DNA of 64,000 nucleotides. It comes from Burkholderia stagnalis (GTDB taxonomy: Bacteria; Pseudomonadota; Gammaproteobacteria; Burkholderiales; Burkholderiaceae). The notes beneath the pieces are model-generated. The model did not search any database, had not been told where the DNA came from, and saw nothing but the letters and a program-made list of their open reading frames with translations. A program made the translations under genes and the position numbers. The stretch spans positions 1 through 64,000 of the forward strand of contig NZ_CADESW010000018.1 in assembly GCF_902830275.1 (NCBI RefSeq), written 5' to 3'. Of this stretch, positions 60,614 to 64,000 are shown piece by piece (within the stretch, counting starts at the first letter, position 1; each line of letters starts with the position of its first letter).

Positions 60614-60993
60614 GAAGGCAGGCAATCACAAAAAAGTGCCTCATTGAACCACGCACCCCGCGTATCAACAACCACACACGGCGTCGCTATATATGTCCGC
60701 CTGTACCGCCCACGCGCATTAGACACAATCGACAACATCATTCACAAAAACAACCACCCTCCCCCTCGATTCCCCCACGTAAACCCCACCCAAAGATTTC
60801 CCCGCGCGTAAGAACCCGGTAAGCGGACGCTTTTACCTTACTCACGGGCGCATCGAAACAACAACACACGAAGATTGCCTGTTTGCGCCCTCGCCCCCAT
60901 CCCTGTCCGGGGGCCCACACCCACGTGGATCGCCAGCCGTTCAGGCACAGCCCGCACGACGGCGCTCCACCAGGCAAGCAAAGGAAGACATCT
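60614..60993. promoter_or_regulatory. Divergent region upstream of acetate permease operon
   Basis: 380 bp with an AT/CA-rich block (60660-60790) where promoters should lie. No clear hexamers or operator palindrome were identified by eye. Confidence 0.35.
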
Positions 60994-61314
60994 ATGCAGG
61001 AGACGAAAATGGACCTCGAACGTGTCGAGAAAATCAGGTCGAGCACGGCCTACCGCGAACTGGTGCGCAAGCGCTCGACGCTCGGCTGGACGCTGACGGC
61101 GCTCGTGCTGGTCATCTACTACGGCTACGTGCTGCTGATCGCGTTCGACAAGGACTTGCTCGCCGCGAAGCTCGGTGCGGGCGTGACGACCTGGGGCATG
61201 CCGATCGGCCTGTTCGTGATCGTCTTCACCGTGGCGGTCACCGGCCTCTACGTGCGCCACGCCAACAGCACCTACGACGACCTGACCGACCGAATCAAGC
61301 GGGAGGCCGCATGA
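60994..61314 (+). CDS. yjcH: DUF485 membrane protein (YjcH-like)
   Basis: AAGGAAG six bases before ATG 60994; 106 residues. Two membrane spans (LTALVLVIYYGYVLLIAF and PIGLFVIVFTVAVTGLYV) and YRELVRKRS before the first are the DUF485 signature. The stop overlaps the next gene's ATG. The family is always upstream of ActP-like acetate permeases and is thought to assist the permease. Confidence 0.95.
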   Translation: MQETKMDLERVEKIRSSTAYRELVRKRSTLGWTLTALVLVIYYGYVLLIAFDKDLLAAKLGAGVTTWGMPIGLFVIVFTVAVTGLYVRHANSTYDDLTDRIKREAA

Positions 61315-62972
61315 AACGCCTGCACCTTCCCGCAACGGCCGCGCTTTCAGTCGCCTCCGCCAGCAGCTTCGCCGCCGGCGGCGATCTCGGCCAGGCCGTC
61401 AAGCAGGCGACCAACTGGACCGCGATCTGCATGTTCGTCGTGTTCGTGGTCGCCACGCTCTTCATCACCAAATGGGCCGCGCGCAAGACCCGCTCGGCCG
61501 CCGAGTTCTACACGGCGGGCGGCGGCATCACCGGCTTCCAGAACGGCCTGGCGATCGCGGGCGACTTCATGTCCGCCGCGTCGTTCCTCGGCATCTCGGC
61601 CGCCGTCTATGCGAACGGCTATGACGGCCTGATCTACTCGATCGGCTTCCTGGTCGGCTGGCCGATCATCACGTTCCTGATGGCCGAGCGGCTGCGCAAC
61701 CTCGGCCGCTTCACGTTCGCCGACGTGGCCGCCTACCGCTTCAAGCAGACCCCGCTGCGCGCGTTCGCCGCGTCGGGCACGCTCGTCGTGGTGGCGTTCT
61801 ACCTGATCGCGCAGATGGTCGGCGCGGGTCAGCTCATCAAGCTGCTGTTCGGCCTCGAATACTGGATCGCGGTGGTGATCGTCGGCGCGCTGATGATGGT
61901 GTACGTGCTGTTCGGCGGCATGACCGCCACCACCTGGGTGCAGATCATCAAGGCCTGCCTGCTGCTCGCGGGCGCGTCTTTCATGGCCTTCATGGTGCTC
62001 TGGCAATTCAACTTCAGCCCCGAGGCGCTGTTCGCGAAAGCGGTCGAGGTGCACGAGAAGAAGACGTCGATCATGGGCCCCGGCAACTTCATCAAGGACC
62101 CGATCTCGGCGATCTCGTTCGGCATCGCGCTGATGTTCGGCACGGCCGGCCTGCCGCACATCCTGATGCGCTTCTTCACGGTGCCGAATGCGAAGGAAGC
62201 ACGCAAGTCGGTGTTCTGGGCGACCACCTGGATCGGTTACTTCTATATCCTCACCTTCATCATCGGCTTCGGCGCGATCGTGCTGGTGAGCACCAACCCG
62301 GTGTTCAAGGACGCGGGCGGCAAGCTGCTCGGCGGCGCCAACATGGCCGCGGTGCACCTCGCGAGCGCGGTCGGCGGCAATGTGTTCCTCGGCTTCATCT
62401 CGGCCGTCGCGTTCGCGACCATCCTCGCCGTGGTCGCGGGGCTCACGCTCGCCGGCGCGTCGGCGGTGTCGCACGACCTTTATGCCACCGTGTTCAAGCG
62501 CGGCCAGGCATCGAGCGCGAGCGAGCTGCGCGTGTCGCGCATCACGACGGTCGTGCTCGGCATCGTCGCGGTCGTGCTCGGCATCGTGTTCGAGAAGCAG
62601 AACATCGCGTTCATGGTGTCGCTCGCGTTCGCGGTGGCGGCCTCCGCCAACTTCCCGGTACTGTTCATGTCCGTGCTCTGGCGCGGCTGCACGACGCGCG
62701 GCGCGACCATCGGCGGCTTCCTCGGGCTGCTGTCGGCAGTGGTGCTGACGATCCTGTCGAAGGCGGTGTGGGTCGACGTGTTCCACTACGCGCGCGCACC
62801 GTTCCCGTATGCGTCGCCCGCGCTGTTCTCGATGGCGATCGGCTTCGCCTGCATCTGGCTGTTCTCGGTGACCGACCAGTCGGCCCGCGCACGCATCGAC
62901 CAGGCAGGTTTCGACGCGCAGACGGTCCGTTCGGAAACCGGCATCGGCGCGTCGGAAGCGGCAAGCCACTGA
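61311..62972 (+). CDS. actP: Cation/acetate symporter
   Basis: This 553-residue solute:sodium symporter has about 13 spans and an N-terminal signal-like segment (ASASSFAAGG). Motifs KWAARKTRSAAEFYTAGGGITGFQNGLAIAGDFMSAASFLG and the later GLTLAGASAVSHDLYA are characteristic of ActP/YjcG. It imports acetate and other short carboxylates with a cation. ATG overlaps the YjcH stop, so the two are translationally coupled. Confidence 0.95.
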   Translation: MKRLHLPATAALSVASASSFAAGGDLGQAVKQATNWTAICMFVVFVVATLFITKWAARKTRSAAEFYTAGGGITGFQNGLAIAGDFMSAASFLGISAAVYANGYDGLIYSIGFLVGWPIITFLMAERLRNLGRFTFADVAAYRFKQTPLRAFAASGTLVVVAFYLIAQMVGAGQLIKLLFGLEYWIAVVIVGALMMVYVLFGGMTATTWVQIIKACLLLAGASFMAFMVLWQFNFSPEALFAKAVEVHEKKTSIMGPGNFIKDPISAISFGIALMFGTAGLPHILMRFFTVPNAKEARKSVFWATTWIGYFYILTFIIGFGAIVLVSTNPVFKDAGGKLLGGANMAAVHLASAVGGNVFLGFISAVAFATILAVVAGLTLAGASAVSHDLYATVFKRGQASSASELRVSRITTVVLGIVAVVLGIVFEKQNIAFMVSLAFAVAASANFPVLFMSVLWRGCTTRGATIGGFLGLLSAVVLTILSKAVWVDVFHYARAPFPYASPALFSMAIGFACIWLFSVTDQSARARIDQAGFDAQTVRSETGIGASEAASH

Positions 62973-62991
62973 GCGGCAGTCCATCCGTGTG

Positions 62992-63016
62992 GCGGGGGCG
63001 ACGCGCTCGCCCCTGC
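62992..63016 (+). terminator. Hairpin after acetate permease
   Basis: GCGGGGGCGA pairs with TCGCCCCTGC (one G-U) around CGCGC, about 20 bp after the stop, followed by a weak CTTTAT tract. Confidence 0.45.
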
Positions 63017-63032
63017 CGCTTTATCTCCCGCC

Positions 63033-63251
63033 TCAGATCCCGAAGCCCGGCGCGGGAAATACCGCCGCCAGCCGGGCCACGACCTCCCGCCCGCGCACCG
63101 ACAGCAGCACGCGCGTGGCTTCGCTCGCGGTCGCGTCGAGCTGCACCAGCCCTCGGCTGAGCAGCGAACGGATCTCCGCCAGCTCCCGCTCAAGCCCGCC
63201 CGGTGTGCTGGCCAGCACCATCAACGTGGCGATTTCATGCGGACTCAGCAT
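63033..63251 (-). CDS. Small 72-residue protein, possible winged-helix-like
   Basis: GAGGAG lies eight bases before ATG 63251. The product (MLSPHEIATLMVLASTPGGLERELAEIRSLLSRGLVQL...) has a helix-turn-helix-like order of helices followed by VLLSVRGREVVARL, as in short MarR-like wing segments, but is too short for a typical regulator. Function unknown. Confidence 0.65.
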   Translation of the reverse strand: MLSPHEIATLMVLASTPGGLERELAEIRSLLSRGLVQLDATASEATRVLLSVRGREVVARLAAVFPAPGFGI

Positions 63252-63325
63252 CGCTTCGGCTCCTCATTCGATACCGCCGCCGGGCGACGCACATGCCGAC
63301 GCACGGAACCACGGCAGATCGCCCT

Positions 63326-64000
63326 TTACAGCAGCACGATCTGATGCTCGACCACCGGCTCCGTGTCGGCATGCCCGCGCGCGTCGCGCTCGGACACGAT
63401 CCAGCCGGGCGTCTTCGGCGCGAGCTGGCCGGTCTTCAGCCAGCCGAGCGGAATCGGCCACAGCGTCGACTCGAAGCGGCTGTGGAAGAACGCGAAATGG
63501 CCGATGCTGTCGACGCCGATCGCATCGGGGCCGATTCGCAGATGCACGACCCGGCTGCGCGTGAAATACCGCAGCAGCCGCTCGATCGCCGGAATCGTGC
63601 CGAACGGATCGTCGGTGACGCTCGCGGCGAGCACCGGCGCGCGCATCGCGGTGAAGCGCCGGACCAGCGAGCGGCGCTGCGCATCGTCGCGTTCGATCGG
63701 CGCGCGCCGGTAGGTGTCCTCGAAATCCGGCCGGCTGCGGCTCCACGACAGCGCGACGCCTTTCGGCGTGTCCTCCATCCAGCCGAGGCGCTTGGCCGGG
63801 AAATAGCCGAACAGCGCCGACAGCGCCGGCATCACGATGTGCCATTTCCACAGCATCGCGAGCCGGCTGCGCGGCGCGTAGTCGCGCCAGTGCGCATACT
63901 GCGCGCCCATCGTGAACACGCGGCGCACGAGGTGGTTCGACGGCGCGAGGCCGGCGACGAAGCCGCCGATGCTGTGCGCGACCACGTCGATCGGCTGGCC
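63326..64000 (-). CDS. Alpha/beta hydrolase (S33-like), 5' end outside window
   Basis: The frame runs off the right edge; the visible about 225 residues begin within GQPIDVVAHSIGG, whose Ser is the nucleophile. The lid region contains FTMGAQYAHWRDYAP and SWSRSRPDFEDTYRR, and the Asp/His are probably in VTDDPFGTIPA and DSIGHFAFF. The layout fits serine aminopeptidase-like (S33) hydrolases of unknown substrate. It is on the minus strand, tail to the small gene at 63033. Confidence 0.8.
   Translation of the reverse strand, partial: GQPIDVVAHSIGGFVAGLAPSNHLVRRVFTMGAQYAHWRDYAPRSRLAMLWKWHIVMPALSALFGYFPAKRLGWMEDTPKGVALSWSRSRPDFEDTYRRAPIERDDAQRRSLVRRFTAMRAPVLAASVTDDPFGTIPAIERLLRYFTRSRVVHLRIGPDAIGVDSIGHFAFFHSRFESTLWPIPLGWLKTGQLAPKTPGWIVSERDARGHADTEPVVEHQIVLL

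Noticed and set aside
61347..62984. 545-codon minus-strand frame
   Set aside because: Shadow of the acetate permease gene; composition is typical of antisense frames in GC-rich DNA.

Overview
The window looks like a secondary replicon of a Burkholderia, most likely of the cepacia complex. The evidence is high GC with strong third-position bias, LuxI/LuxR-type signalling, a DUF485/ActP acetate uptake pair, PHB metabolism and many LysR, GNAT and PLP enzymes. Two stretches (about 3.7-5.2 kb and 57-59.4 kb) are clearly AT-richer and look acquired. No rRNA, tRNA or CRISPR was recognised.

Left end (1-6.4 kb): the 5' part of a large trimeric autotransporter adhesin on the minus strand, a small unknown gene, and two convergent invertase-type serine recombinases. 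A near-perfect hix-like crossover palindrome and a degenerate partner lie beside them. 6.4-12 kb is a catabolic/transport block: MFS symporter, aspartoacylase-like amidohydrolase, amino-acid binding protein, LysR and TetR. 12-18 kb holds a TetR-controlled operon (isomerase plus two alpha/beta hydrolases), an aminotransferase, a phospholipase-D lipoprotein and a 60-residue double-glycine-leader peptide. 18.8-24 kb holds an MHYT histidine kinase, a REC/HD-GYP-like regulator with degenerate catalytic motifs, a GNAT and an orphan LivK-type binding protein.

The centre (24.2-42.9 kb) appears to be a quorum-sensing-controlled biosynthetic locus. Two divergent operons each carry a CTG-N10-CAG lux-type box. 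The minus operon runs GNAT, type II thioesterase, PaaA/C-like diiron oxygenase, radical SAM enzyme, hotdog thioesterase and cupin. The plus operon runs RsaM-like protein, AHL synthase, Cys-nucleophile aminoacyl-shuttle-like protein, stand-alone adenylation domain, carrier protein, SyrB2-like non-heme iron halogenase, second carrier, then two paralogous Fe(II)/2OG-type oxygenases flanking an aspartoacylase-like enzyme. An aminotransferase, a cation/proton antiporter, LysR/LysE and a LuxR receptor follow. Adenylation, carrier, halogenase, shuttle and second carrier together form the known logic for making a chlorinated (or cyclopropanated) amino acid on a carrier. No PKS or multimodular NRPS lies in the window, so the product is probably a small modified amino acid.

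43-50 kb carries a secreted four-cysteine protein, an unknown 322-residue protein and a 1609-residue TccC/Rhs-like YD-repeat protein. A PHB depolymerase, glutathione peroxidase and an unusual two-component module follow. 57.2-59.4 kb is a compact conflict-type operon: an EACC1-like adaptor, a membrane-anchored caspase-like protease and a lipoprotein. The caspase frame is broken exactly at an A8 homopolymer between its catalytic His and Cys. The right end holds a GNAT, the DUF485/ActP operon, a small protein and a truncated alpha/beta hydrolase.
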